A stretch of 64,000 nt of DNA. Source: Labrys sp. WJW. Its GTDB lineage: Bacteria; Pseudomonadota; Alphaproteobacteria; Rhizobiales; Labraceae. The notes under the pieces are model-generated. The model ran no database searches. It was not told where the DNA came from and was given only the letters and a program-made list of their open reading frames with translations. Location: the NCBI RefSeq assembly GCF_001676615.1, contig NZ_LYXZ01000050.1, positions 1 to 64,000 on the forward strand, given 5' to 3'. Positions 57,947 through 64,000 of this stretch are shown in pieces; within the stretch, counting starts at the first letter, position 1, and the number at the start of each line of letters is the position of its first letter. The position numbers and the translations under genes were made by a program.

Positions 57947-58237
57947 ATGAAGCTGACATCGGTGCGAATCGAACGCGCTCTGACCCAGATGGATGGCCGG
58001 GTCATTCCCGAATCCAATCCGATCGTGCAGGAACTCATCTCTATCTTCGGGGACCATACCTTCTTCGTGTCCAATGCCGGGCTCAGCACGGTGGAGCCGG
58101 TAGAGGCCGGAGATACCGATCTCGACAAGGTCCGCATCGTCAGATTGGCCAGGTGGGCCGATGAGAGCAAGGCCAGCCTGGTGCCTCATCCGCCGATCAA
58201 TACCGAAACGATGGTGACTCTCAGCGCAGCCGCCTGA
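57947..58237 (+). CDS. Hypothetical small protein
   Basis: A 96-residue unrecognised soluble protein (MKLTSVRIERALTQMDGRVI ... NTETMVTLSAAA) with GAAAGGA before the ATG. It is not similar to the 80-residue neighbour. The 244-base gap between the two has no gene. Confidence 0.65.
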   Translation: MKLTSVRIERALTQMDGRVIPESNPIVQELISIFGDHTFFVSNAGLSTVEPVEAGDTDLDKVRIVRLARWADESKASLVPHPPINTETMVTLSAAA

Positions 58238-58397
58238 GCTGTTCTCGGAAGTCCGAGTTACTTCCGGAGGTCATGGCGGCGTACAAGCTGCCATGATCGT
58301 CCAAGCCGGATCGCCCTACCTGAAGCTTCAGGCTGGCAGGGCAAGATGATCATGGCGTCATCGGATCGGCCAAATCCAGCCGACTCGGCTTCAGCGG

Positions 58398-59381
58398 CTA
58401 TCCGCCCAGATATTCGATTTCCGCCCTCAGCGCGTCGTGGTCGAGGCCTTGGCCAAGCAGGACGGCCACGAGAAGCCGCGCCTTATGGCCGCTGAGATCC
58501 CCGGCGAAGATGGCACCGGCGCGCTGAAGATCGGTGGCTCCGCCATTGCCATAGACGGGCAATACCCGCCCGCGCGGGCAGCGCGAGCAGATGATCACCG
58601 GAATGCCGCGCTTGATGACTTCAGCCACTGCCTTGGTCACGGCTGGCGGCGTGTTGCCGCGTCCGAACCCTTCGAGCACGATGGCCTTGCTGCCGTGATC
58701 GGTGGCGTAGTTGAGATAGCCGCCATCCATGCCCATGGCGAGGCGAATCAGTGTGACATTGGGCTCGATGGCGCTGGGGGCATAGGCGCGCCGCAGTGCC
58801 GGACGACGGTGCAGGCAGATGGCGCCCGCGTCGATCTCGCCCAGCTTGCCATGTTCCCAGGACATGAAGGTGTCAGTCCGCGAGGTATGCGTCTTGGCGA
58901 CATCGCGGGCGGCGTGGAATTCTTGCTCGAAGCAGATCATCGCGCCGAGCCCGCGCGCGGCGGGAGCTGCGGCGAGGCGGATGGAATCGGCAATGTTGCG
59001 CGGGCCGTCGGCATCCGGCTCATCGGCCGCGCGCTGGGCGCCGGTGAAGACCACCGGCTTGTCCGAGGCGAGCAGGAGGTCGGCGAGATAGGCGCTCTCC
59101 TCCATGGTGTCGGTGCCGTGGGTGACGACGACGCCCTCGCAATCCTCCAGCGCCAGGAGCTCGTTGATGCGGGTGGCCAAGGCAAACGCCATGGGCAGGT
59201 CGATGGCGAAGCTGTTGAGGTTGCAGAACTCCTCGACCTCGATTTCGATCCCGGGCAGGGGATCGTGCAGCATGGCGCGCAGCGCCTGTCCGTCGAGGCC
59301 GGCAACCACGTCGCCGGTGCTTTCATCGCGCCGGGAGGCGATCGTGCCGCCCGTGGTGATCAGGTGAACCTTGCGCGTCAT
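58398..59381 (-). CDS. Asparaginase-family amidohydrolase
   Basis: A 327-residue L-asparaginase type I/II family enzyme. Catalytic motifs are ITTGGTIAS (8-16) with the first Thr and VVTHGTDTMEE (85-95) with the second Thr and Asp. It lacks a signal peptide, so it is cytoplasmic. It converts asparagine (possibly glutamine) to the acid and ammonia. It lies 30 bases after purQ and is probably co-transcribed. Confidence 0.93.
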   Translation of the reverse strand: MTRKVHLITTGGTIASRRDESTGDVVAGLDGQALRAMLHDPLPGIEIEVEEFCNLNSFAIDLPMAFALATRINELLALEDCEGVVVTHGTDTMEESAYLADLLLASDKPVVFTGAQRAADEPDADGPRNIADSIRLAAAPAARGLGAMICFEQEFHAARDVAKTHTSRTDTFMSWEHGKLGEIDAGAICLHRRPALRRAYAPSAIEPNVTLIRLAMGMDGGYLNYATDHGSKAIVLEGFGRGNTPPAVTKAVAEVIKRGIPVIICSRCPRGRVLPVYGNGGATDLQRAGAIFAGDLSGHKARLLVAVLLGQGLDHDALRAEIEYLGG

Positions 59382-59411
59382 TGGTCTTCAATCCTGCGCC
59401 GTCGTCGACGA

Positions 59412-60107
59412 TCAGGCCGAGGCCATGGCGTTGACGACACTGGTGAACAGCCCGCGGCCATCCGTGCCGCCGGCCAGGGGATCGATCAGGTTTTCGGGAT
59501 GCGGCATCATACCGAGAACGCGCCGATTGGCCGAATAGATCCCCGCGATATTGTTGAGCGAGCCGTTGGGATTGGTGGCGGCGCTGACCTTGCCCGCAGC
59601 ATCGCAATAGCGGAACGCTACCAGGCCGTCGCCTTCGATCTGCGTCAGGGTCTCGGAGCTGCAAAAATAATTGCCCTCGCCATGGGCGACGCAGACGTCG
59701 ATGGCCTGGCCCTGGCGATAGGTGTTGGCATAGGCCGTATCGGTGCGCTCGACCCTGAGATGAACCCGCTTGCAGATGAATTTGAGATCGGCATTGCGCA
59801 TCAGGACACCGGGCAGCAGGCCGCCATCCGTGATGATCTGGAAGCCGTTGCAGATGCCGAGGACAAGGCCGCCGCGCTCGGCATGACGGCGGATGGCATC
59901 CATGATGGCGGCGCGGGCGGCGATGGCGCCGCAACGCAGATAGTCGCCATAGGAAAAGCCGCCCGGAAGCACGACAAGGTCGGTTCCTGCCGGCAGGTCC
60001 GTGTCGGCATGCCAGATCATCTCGACATGCGCGCCGGCCTGCTTGAGGGCCTTGGCGACGTCTCCTTCACGGTTGGAGCCGGGAAAAATGACGACTGCTG
60101 CTTTCAT
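59412..60107 (-). CDS. purQ: Phosphoribosylformylglycinamidine synthase subunit I (glutaminase)
   Basis: A 231-residue class I glutamine amidotransferase that feeds ammonia to PurL. The nucleophile Cys is in VLGICNGFQ, and the His/Glu pair is in MMPHPEN near the C-terminus. VIFPGSNREGD marks the N-terminus. It is separated from purL by 3.4 kb of other genes. Confidence 0.96.
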   Translation of the reverse strand: MKAAVVIFPGSNREGDVAKALKQAGAHVEMIWHADTDLPAGTDLVVLPGGFSYGDYLRCGAIAARAAIMDAIRRHAERGGLVLGICNGFQIITDGGLLPGVLMRNADLKFICKRVHLRVERTDTAYANTYRQGQAIDVCVAHGEGNYFCSSETLTQIEGDGLVAFRYCDAAGKVSAATNPNGSLNNIAGIYSANRRVLGMMPHPENLIDPLAGGTDGRGLFTSVVNAMASA

Positions 60108-60192
60108 CGGATCCTGCTTTTCGGTTTCGGCCATAGCGTTTTGCGGCTCGATGGGATCACCTCGAATCGCAAAACGCGTCGAAACGAGGAGT

Positions 60193-60233
60193 TGGAGCAA
60201 GTAAGAGTTCACGCCTGAACGCGCTTTGCTCCA
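60193..60233. repeat. Dispersed palindrome, family C, copy 2
   Basis: TTGGAGCAAGTAAGAGTTCA...CGCGCTTTGCTCCA. On the minus strand it matches the element at 29485-29527 (GAGCAAAGCGYGTT...TTGCTC). A further inverted pair GCGTTTTGC/GCAAAACGC lies at 60135-60176, upstream of purQ. Confidence 0.55.
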
Positions 60234-60340
60234 GGGGCTGGAGGCTTGGGCGTCCAGCCTCTCTCCATGCGTGCGCATATGGTTCCAGAGGGGTGTCGGG
60301 GTCAAGTAAAGAGTGGCACCAGGCTCCGAAACCGAGGCAA

Positions 60341-61291
60341 TTACCGTGAATGCGCCGACCTTGCCGCGGCTCCAGTCACGATCGAGGACGGGGGTGTTTC
60401 GCGCTCGGCAAACTCGGCCAGGACCCAGTCCATCAGAACGGCCACTGCCGGCCGGTTCTCAGCGCCTTCGGGATAGACGAAACTGAATTTGAGGCCCTCC
60501 ATGATCGGGCCGAAGGGTTGCACCAGCACGCCCGAAGCAAGCTCGTCGGCAACCAGGGACAGGCTGAGCAGAGCGACACCCTGGCCGGCGATGGCGGCCT
60601 GGATGGCGCTGCTTTCGTCGTTGAAGCTGATGCCGCTGTCCGGATCGAGATGGCCGATGCCGGCGCGTCGGCCCCAGGAGCGCCAGTTCGGCACATCCAC
60701 CGTCGAGGCGATCGGGCCCCAGTCGAAATGCAGCAGCGTCGCGCCCGGAAGATCGGCCGGCTCGCGCAGGGAGAGGCGGTGGCTGCAGACCGGCGCGAAT
60801 CTGTCCGTCAGCAGGGGCAGGGCGGTCATGCCGGCATAATGTCCGAGGCCGTAGCGGATGGCGGCGTCGGCATCGCCGGCATTGAGATCCACCGTGTCGT
60901 CGGAGGCGTGCAGGCGCAGGTCCCAGCCCGGATGCAGGCTGCGCAGCCTGCCGACGCGCGGCACCAGCAGCTTGGCTGTGAAGGCGACGGTCGCCGACAG
61001 GGTCGCGATGCGCCGGCGCGGGCGTTTCCTGACGGTTTCCACAGCCTCGGCCATGCTGTCCAAGGCAGCGCGCAGGGCAGGGTAGAGGCTGCGGCCCTCC
61101 ACGGTCAGCCGGACCTTGCGGGTCTGGCGCTCGAACAGGGAAACGTCGAGATAGGCCTCCAACTGGCGGATCTGGTGGCTGACCGCGGTCGCGGTGACGC
61201 CGAGTTCGGCGGCTGCCTTCTTGAAACTCTCCTGCCGTGCGGCGGCCTCGAAGGTGCGCAGGGAGGCGAGAGGCGGCAAGCGGCGCATCAT
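60341..61291 (-). CDS. LysR-family transcriptional regulator (GcvA-like)
   Basis: A 316-residue regulator. The helix-turn-helix region is LRTFEAAARQESFKKAAAEL ... VSHQIRQLEAYLDVSLFERQ (about 11-58). The effector domain has the GcvA-group NDESSAIQAAIAGQGVALLS. It is divergent from the SMR transporter gene, its likely target. Confidence 0.92.
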   Translation of the reverse strand: MMRRLPPLASLRTFEAAARQESFKKAAAELGVTATAVSHQIRQLEAYLDVSLFERQTRKVRLTVEGRSLYPALRAALDSMAEAVETVRKRPRRRIATLSATVAFTAKLLVPRVGRLRSLHPGWDLRLHASDDTVDLNAGDADAAIRYGLGHYAGMTALPLLTDRFAPVCSHRLSLREPADLPGATLLHFDWGPIASTVDVPNWRSWGRRAGIGHLDPDSGISFNDESSAIQAAIAGQGVALLSLSLVADELASGVLVQPFGPIMEGLKFSFVYPEGAENRPAVAVLMDWVLAEFAERETPPSSIVTGAAARSAHSR

Positions 61292-61510
61292 CGGCTCCGA
61301 TTCGGCCTGGCAGCATGTGGCAGAAGCGCCATCACTCCCGCGCGCGCCAACGGTCCGGCAGCGCTCGTGCCCGGTATCTCCATGCCTGAATAGGATTCAT
61401 CCATTACCTGAAAACTTCGAATTTGTTGATTTGAAAGTCAATCACTTAATACGAAGAGGAAGGCTCATGGTCCCCATGAGATGAATTCAATTTTGCAAAG
61501 GAAAGCCATC

Positions 61511-61828
61511 ATGGCGTGGCTCTATCTGGCCGCAGCGGCGGTCTTCGAAGTGATTTTTGCCTTGAGCATGAAGTATGCGGAGGGCTTCACCCGCCCGCTG
61601 CCGACGGCAATAACCGTCATTGCGGTGATCGGCGGCGTCGGTTTGCTGACCCTGGCGCTCAAGAGCCTGCCGGTGAGCGTTGCCTATCCGATCTGGACGG
61701 CGGTCGGTACGCTGGGAACCGTGATCTTCGGTTACATCTTCCTGCGCGAACCGCTCACGGCCATGAAGATCGTCAGCGCAATCGCCATCGTCGCCGGTGT
61801 CGCCGGCCTCAAGGCGTCGACGGTGTAA
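61511..61828 (+). CDS. Small multidrug resistance (SMR) family transporter, SugE-like
   Basis: A 105-residue, four-helix inner-membrane protein. The essential Glu is in AAVFEVIFALSMKYA (E13), with SVAYPIWTAVGTLGTVIFGY in helix 3. It could export quaternary ammonium ions or guanidinium. Upstream I see only a short hairpin (CTCATGG/CCATGAG) and no guanidine riboswitch. SD AAAGGA lies before the ATG. Confidence 0.92.
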   Translation: MAWLYLAAAAVFEVIFALSMKYAEGFTRPLPTAITVIAVIGGVGLLTLALKSLPVSVAYPIWTAVGTLGTVIFGYIFLREPLTAMKIVSAIAIVAGVAGLKASTV

Positions 61829-61861
61829 TTCCCCATAACGGCGTTGACTGCGCCGGCAATC

Positions 61862-62398
61862 TCAGTCCTTCGGCTCGATCTTCTCCAGAAGGCGATCGAA
61901 CAGCATCAGGTCGGCCGGCGTCAGCCGGTCGGCCTTCATCCTTATTTCCAGCGTGCCGTTGCCGCGCCGCAGCAAGGCGATGGCGGCCGCCGTCTTGGCC
62001 AAGGCCCGGTCCTCGATGTCGTAGAGGCCGCGATAGCCCGTCATGCCGCCCGACGCGATTGGTTCCACCGGCTGGCGGGGGCGTATACGCGAGCCGGGGG
62101 TGAGGCTCTGGATCCGCAGATCGATCATCACCCCGGTCACGGCGCCGGGGCCGAAGGCGCCAAAACCCGGGCTTGTCAGACTGCGCTCGTCGGACAGGAA
62201 GGTCGCCACCGCGTGGGGCGGGCAGGCCGGGGCGGCACAGCGCAAGACGAGCAGGGTCGGTGGCGCGGAAGCCTCCCTGACCCAGACGCTCTGGTCGTAG
62301 CGCAAGCTGAAACCGCCGGTCTCGACGAGCTCTTCAGCGAAGCAGGTGCTGCCGGCCCCAGCCAGGCACAGGACGGCTGCGACCAGCCGGATCGGCAT
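61862..62398 (-). CDS. Hypothetical secreted protein coupled to purS
   Basis: A 178-residue exported protein with a signal peptide of about 21 residues (STCFAE). Mature part: FSLRYDQSVWVREASAPPTL, CAAPACPPHAVATF and a repeated basic/acidic C-terminus (KADRLTPADLMLFDRLLEKI). Its ATG overlaps the purS stop (TGATG), so it is translated with purS. No family is recognised. Confidence 0.72.
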   Translation of the reverse strand: MPIRLVAAVLCLAGAGSTCFAEELVETGGFSLRYDQSVWVREASAPPTLLVLRCAAPACPPHAVATFLSDERSLTSPGFGAFGPGAVTGVMIDLRIQSLTPGSRIRPRQPVEPIASGGMTGYRGLYDIEDRALAKTAAAIALLRRGNGTLEIRMKADRLTPADLMLFDRLLEKIEPKD

Positions 62399-62637
62399 CA
62401 GGCGATGTCGATGCTGTAGTTTTCGATCACCGTGTTGGCGAGGAGCTTTTCGCATGCGGCCTTCAGTGTTTCGCGTGCGGTCTCGGCATCGGCCTGGCCG
62501 AGCTCGATGTCGAACACCTTGCCCTGGCGCACGCCATCGACATCCTTGATGCCGAGCGAAGCAAGAGCGCCCTCGATCGCCTTGCCCTGGGGGTCGAGGA
62601 CGCCATTCTTGAGCGTAACGATCACACGGGCCTTCAT
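62398..62637 (-). CDS. purS: Phosphoribosylformylglycinamidine synthase subunit PurS
   Basis: A 79-residue structural subunit that bridges PurQ and PurL. It has the family pattern KARVIVTLKNGVLDPQGKAI and the GVRQGKVFDIEL strand. It lies upstream of purQ, though other genes separate them. Confidence 0.95.
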   Translation of the reverse strand: MKARVIVTLKNGVLDPQGKAIEGALASLGIKDVDGVRQGKVFDIELGQADAETARETLKAACEKLLANTVIENYSIDIA

Positions 62638-62700
62638 TCGACACCTGCCTTCTAACGAGGAAAATCTTCGGCTTGCGCTTAAAGCAGTCCGGCCGATGGT

Positions 62701-63267
62701 TCAATCATTGCCTTGCCGCGCGGGGCGGGAAAATGTCTCGAATACGCTCAGGAAATGAGGAGGGACGGCCTCGGTCAGCCAGACGCCGTTGTCGCTGCGG
62801 TAGAATTGCAGCCCTGCCGCCTGCATCGCCCGGGCATCGACACGCAGGATGATCCAGGGGCCGGCGCGGCGCATGGCGACCTTTCGCGCCGTATCGTGGT
62901 CGGCAGATAGATGCACGTGCTGGCGCGAGCGTTTTTCGAGGCCGGAAGAAAAAATGCCGGCCTGGTTGGACGCCGCGGTGCCATGCCACAATTCGGCTGG
63001 CGGCGTGGCGGCGGCTAGGCCGAGATCGACAGCCACGCTGTGGCCCTGATTGGCGCGAATGCGCGTGCCGGCGATGACGAAGCGCTGCTTGTCGCTTTCC
63101 CTGACAACCCGTTCGATATCCTGCCGGCCCGCGCCCACTTGTTCGGCCGCGGCCCTGGCGAGATCGTCGATCTCGACCCAACCCTGCGCGTCGAGCACCA
63201 GCCCGGCCGTTTCGGGCGCGTGGCGGAGCACGAGGCTCATGAATTTGCTGAGTTTCTTGTCGTCCAT
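62701..63267 (-). CDS. kptA: RNA 2'-phosphotransferase (Tpt1/KptA family)
   Basis: A 188-residue enzyme that moves a 2'-phosphate from RNA to NAD+, forming ADP-ribose 1'',2''-cyclic phosphate. Family residues are visible: SLVLRHAPE (R15, H16), the QRF.I...IRANQGHS segment (R71, Q74, H76), HGT (95-97), and HVHLS (117-121). It lies 63 bases upstream of purS in the purine cluster. Why bacteria keep KptA is unclear, since fungal-type tRNA splicing is absent. Possible roles are in RNA repair or NAD-linked ADP-ribosylation. Confidence 0.93.
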   Translation of the reverse strand: MDDKKLSKFMSLVLRHAPETAGLVLDAQGWVEIDDLARAAAEQVGAGRQDIERVVRESDKQRFVIAGTRIRANQGHSVAVDLGLAAATPPAELWHGTAASNQAGIFSSGLEKRSRQHVHLSADHDTARKVAMRRAGPWIILRVDARAMQAAGLQFYRSDNGVWLTEAVPPHFLSVFETFSRPARQGND

Positions 63268-63349
63268 GCACGATGTCCGATACCGCAGGTCGTTGTCGTC
63301 GCATCCTGTTGAAGGGCGGCATTCCCTTTTCGGCAGGATGCTTCGGGCG

Positions 63350-63913
63350 CTACTGTGTCGCCTCGTCGATGAGTTTTCTGGCGATGCGAGGTTCGCCGGC
63401 AATGACGACGATGAAGCTGGTCCCGCCCGCCCTGCGCTGACCGACGGCATAGGCATTGATGTGATGGGCTTTCTTGCCACCGGTCATCGCGAGTTGGATC
63501 CCCTTCCAATCGCCGGAACCGAAACTGTCGACACTCACCGTCGGGGGCGGCATCTTGGTCTTGGGGTCGGATTTGGCCAGCTGAGCCGCAAGCCGCTTGG
63601 GCTCGAGGAGGGATCGCTCGATTGTGAGGGCGTCAGGGCCGGTCACGGTGAAGCGCTCGATCGCTGCGTCATAGCCACAGCGCATTTTGGTGCACAGCTG
63701 CAGCCCATCGACCCGGATATTCTCGCGCGAGACGAAGGCCCGCATCGGCAGCACCACCCAGGAACTGGAATCGGGCAGTGACACGGCCGGGTCGCCCGCC
63801 CACATGTCGAACAGGCTGCAGCCGGCCAGGGCGAGGAGGCCCACGCCAGCAAAAAGGGCTCGAACGCCGTGACGCGCGAGCCCTGTACGCAATGTTACAC
63901 TGAACGCGCTCAC
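63350..63913 (-). CDS. Hypothetical lipoprotein coupled to purC
   Basis: A 187-residue exported lipoprotein with lipobox LALAGC (Cys near residue 32). The mature part starts SLFDMWAGDPAVSLPDSSSW, contains two Cys (LCTKMRCGY), and ends in a compact domain (INAYAVGQRRAGGTSFIVVI). The GTG start overlaps the preceding stop as GTGA, so translation is coupled to purC. No family is recognised. Confidence 0.78.
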   Translation of the reverse strand: MSAFSVTLRTGLARHGVRALFAGVGLLALAGCSLFDMWAGDPAVSLPDSSSWVVLPMRAFVSRENIRVDGLQLCTKMRCGYDAAIERFTVTGPDALTIERSLLEPKRLAAQLAKSDPKTKMPPPTVSVDSFGSGDWKGIQLAMTGGKKAHHINAYAVGQRRAGGTSFIVVIAGEPRIARKLIDEATQ

Positions 63914-64000
63914 TGAACCAGCTTGGGCCCCTTGACGACGACATTGTCCATCTCGTTCATGATGCCGAGACGGCGGGCGACTTCGGTATAGGCCTCGACG
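63910..64000 (-). CDS. purC: Phosphoribosylaminoimidazole-succinocarboxamide synthase, C-terminus only
   Basis: Only the last 29 codons lie in the window: VEAYTEVARRLGIMNE...VVVKGPKLVQ. This matches the C-terminal EAYTEVARRLGIMNEN...GPVLVK of alphaproteobacterial PurC, and the neighbourhood (purS, purQ, purL) agrees. The gene is cut by the window edge, not truncated in nature as far as can be seen. Confidence 0.8.
   Translation of the reverse strand, partial: VEAYTEVARRLGIMNEMDNVVVKGPKLVQ

Noticed and set aside
58238..58397. Possible tRNA or small RNA after the orphan small genes
   Set aside because: There are inverted repeats (CCTGAAGCTTCAGG and GCCATGATC/GATCATGGC), but no cloverleaf, anticodon arm or CCA-type end.
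61393..61510. Guanidine riboswitch before the SMR transporter
   Set aside because: Only a 7-bp hairpin is visible. The conserved loops of guanidine riboswitch classes are not seen, so guanidinium export cannot be claimed.

Overview
The window reads as chromosomal DNA of a GC-rich alphaproteobacterium, most likely of the Hyphomicrobiales (Rhizobiales). Pointers are the Porin_2-type porin with its conserved N-terminus, an SOS box of the alphaproteobacterial GAAC-N7-GAAC type before recA, the purL-bolA-grxD order, a short phosphatidylserine decarboxylase next to pssA, and several dispersed palindromic repeats. I see no rRNA, tRNA, CRISPR array, insertion sequence or phage gene. The species cannot be named from the sequence alone.

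Region 1 (1-13.2 kb) is the most distinctive. Four adenosylcobalamin (B12) riboswitches lie within about 8 kb. They head (i) a Rieske oxygenase/reductase pair of the glycine-betaine demethylase type plus a small unknown protein, (ii) a class I ribonucleotide reductase nrdA-nrdB, (iii) B12-independent methionine synthase metE, and divergently (iv) a BtuB-like TonB-dependent receptor. This looks like an island of enzymes that work without B12, beside the B12 uptake receptor. NrdB carries both hallmarks of the tyrosine-less class Ic enzyme: Glu at the first metal ligand and Phe at the radical-tyrosine site. Two of the leaders contain well-formed 27-codon open frames between aptamer and gene. The one before the Rieske oxygenase has an ideal Shine-Dalgarno sequence and stops one base before the gene's ATG.

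Region 2 (13.4-33 kb) is mostly housekeeping: class I fumarase, a porin, a hydroxyacid dehydrogenase, recA, alaS, a dimethylargininase-like enzyme facing a basic-amino-acid ABC transporter, psd-pssA, tyrS, anmK coupled to methylmalonyl-CoA epimerase, and a RhlE-like helicase. Two tandem perfect hairpins (22 and 23 bp) lie between recA and alaS.

Region 3 (33-49 kb) holds a HIT protein, a GNAT-like protein, a RidA-like protein and two unrelated NADP-isocitrate dehydrogenases (dimeric and monomeric) 0.9 kb apart. They are followed by trmJ, a CYTH protein, murI and a run of small secreted or membrane proteins, with rpsD next.

Region 4 (49-64 kb) contains a scattered purine cluster on the minus strand: purC (C-terminus only, at the window edge), a lipoprotein, kptA, purS, a secreted protein, purQ, ansA-like, then purL, bolA and grxD. 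It is interrupted by an SMR transporter with a LysR regulator, an AsnC-like domain protein, a lipoprotein and two small unknown proteins.
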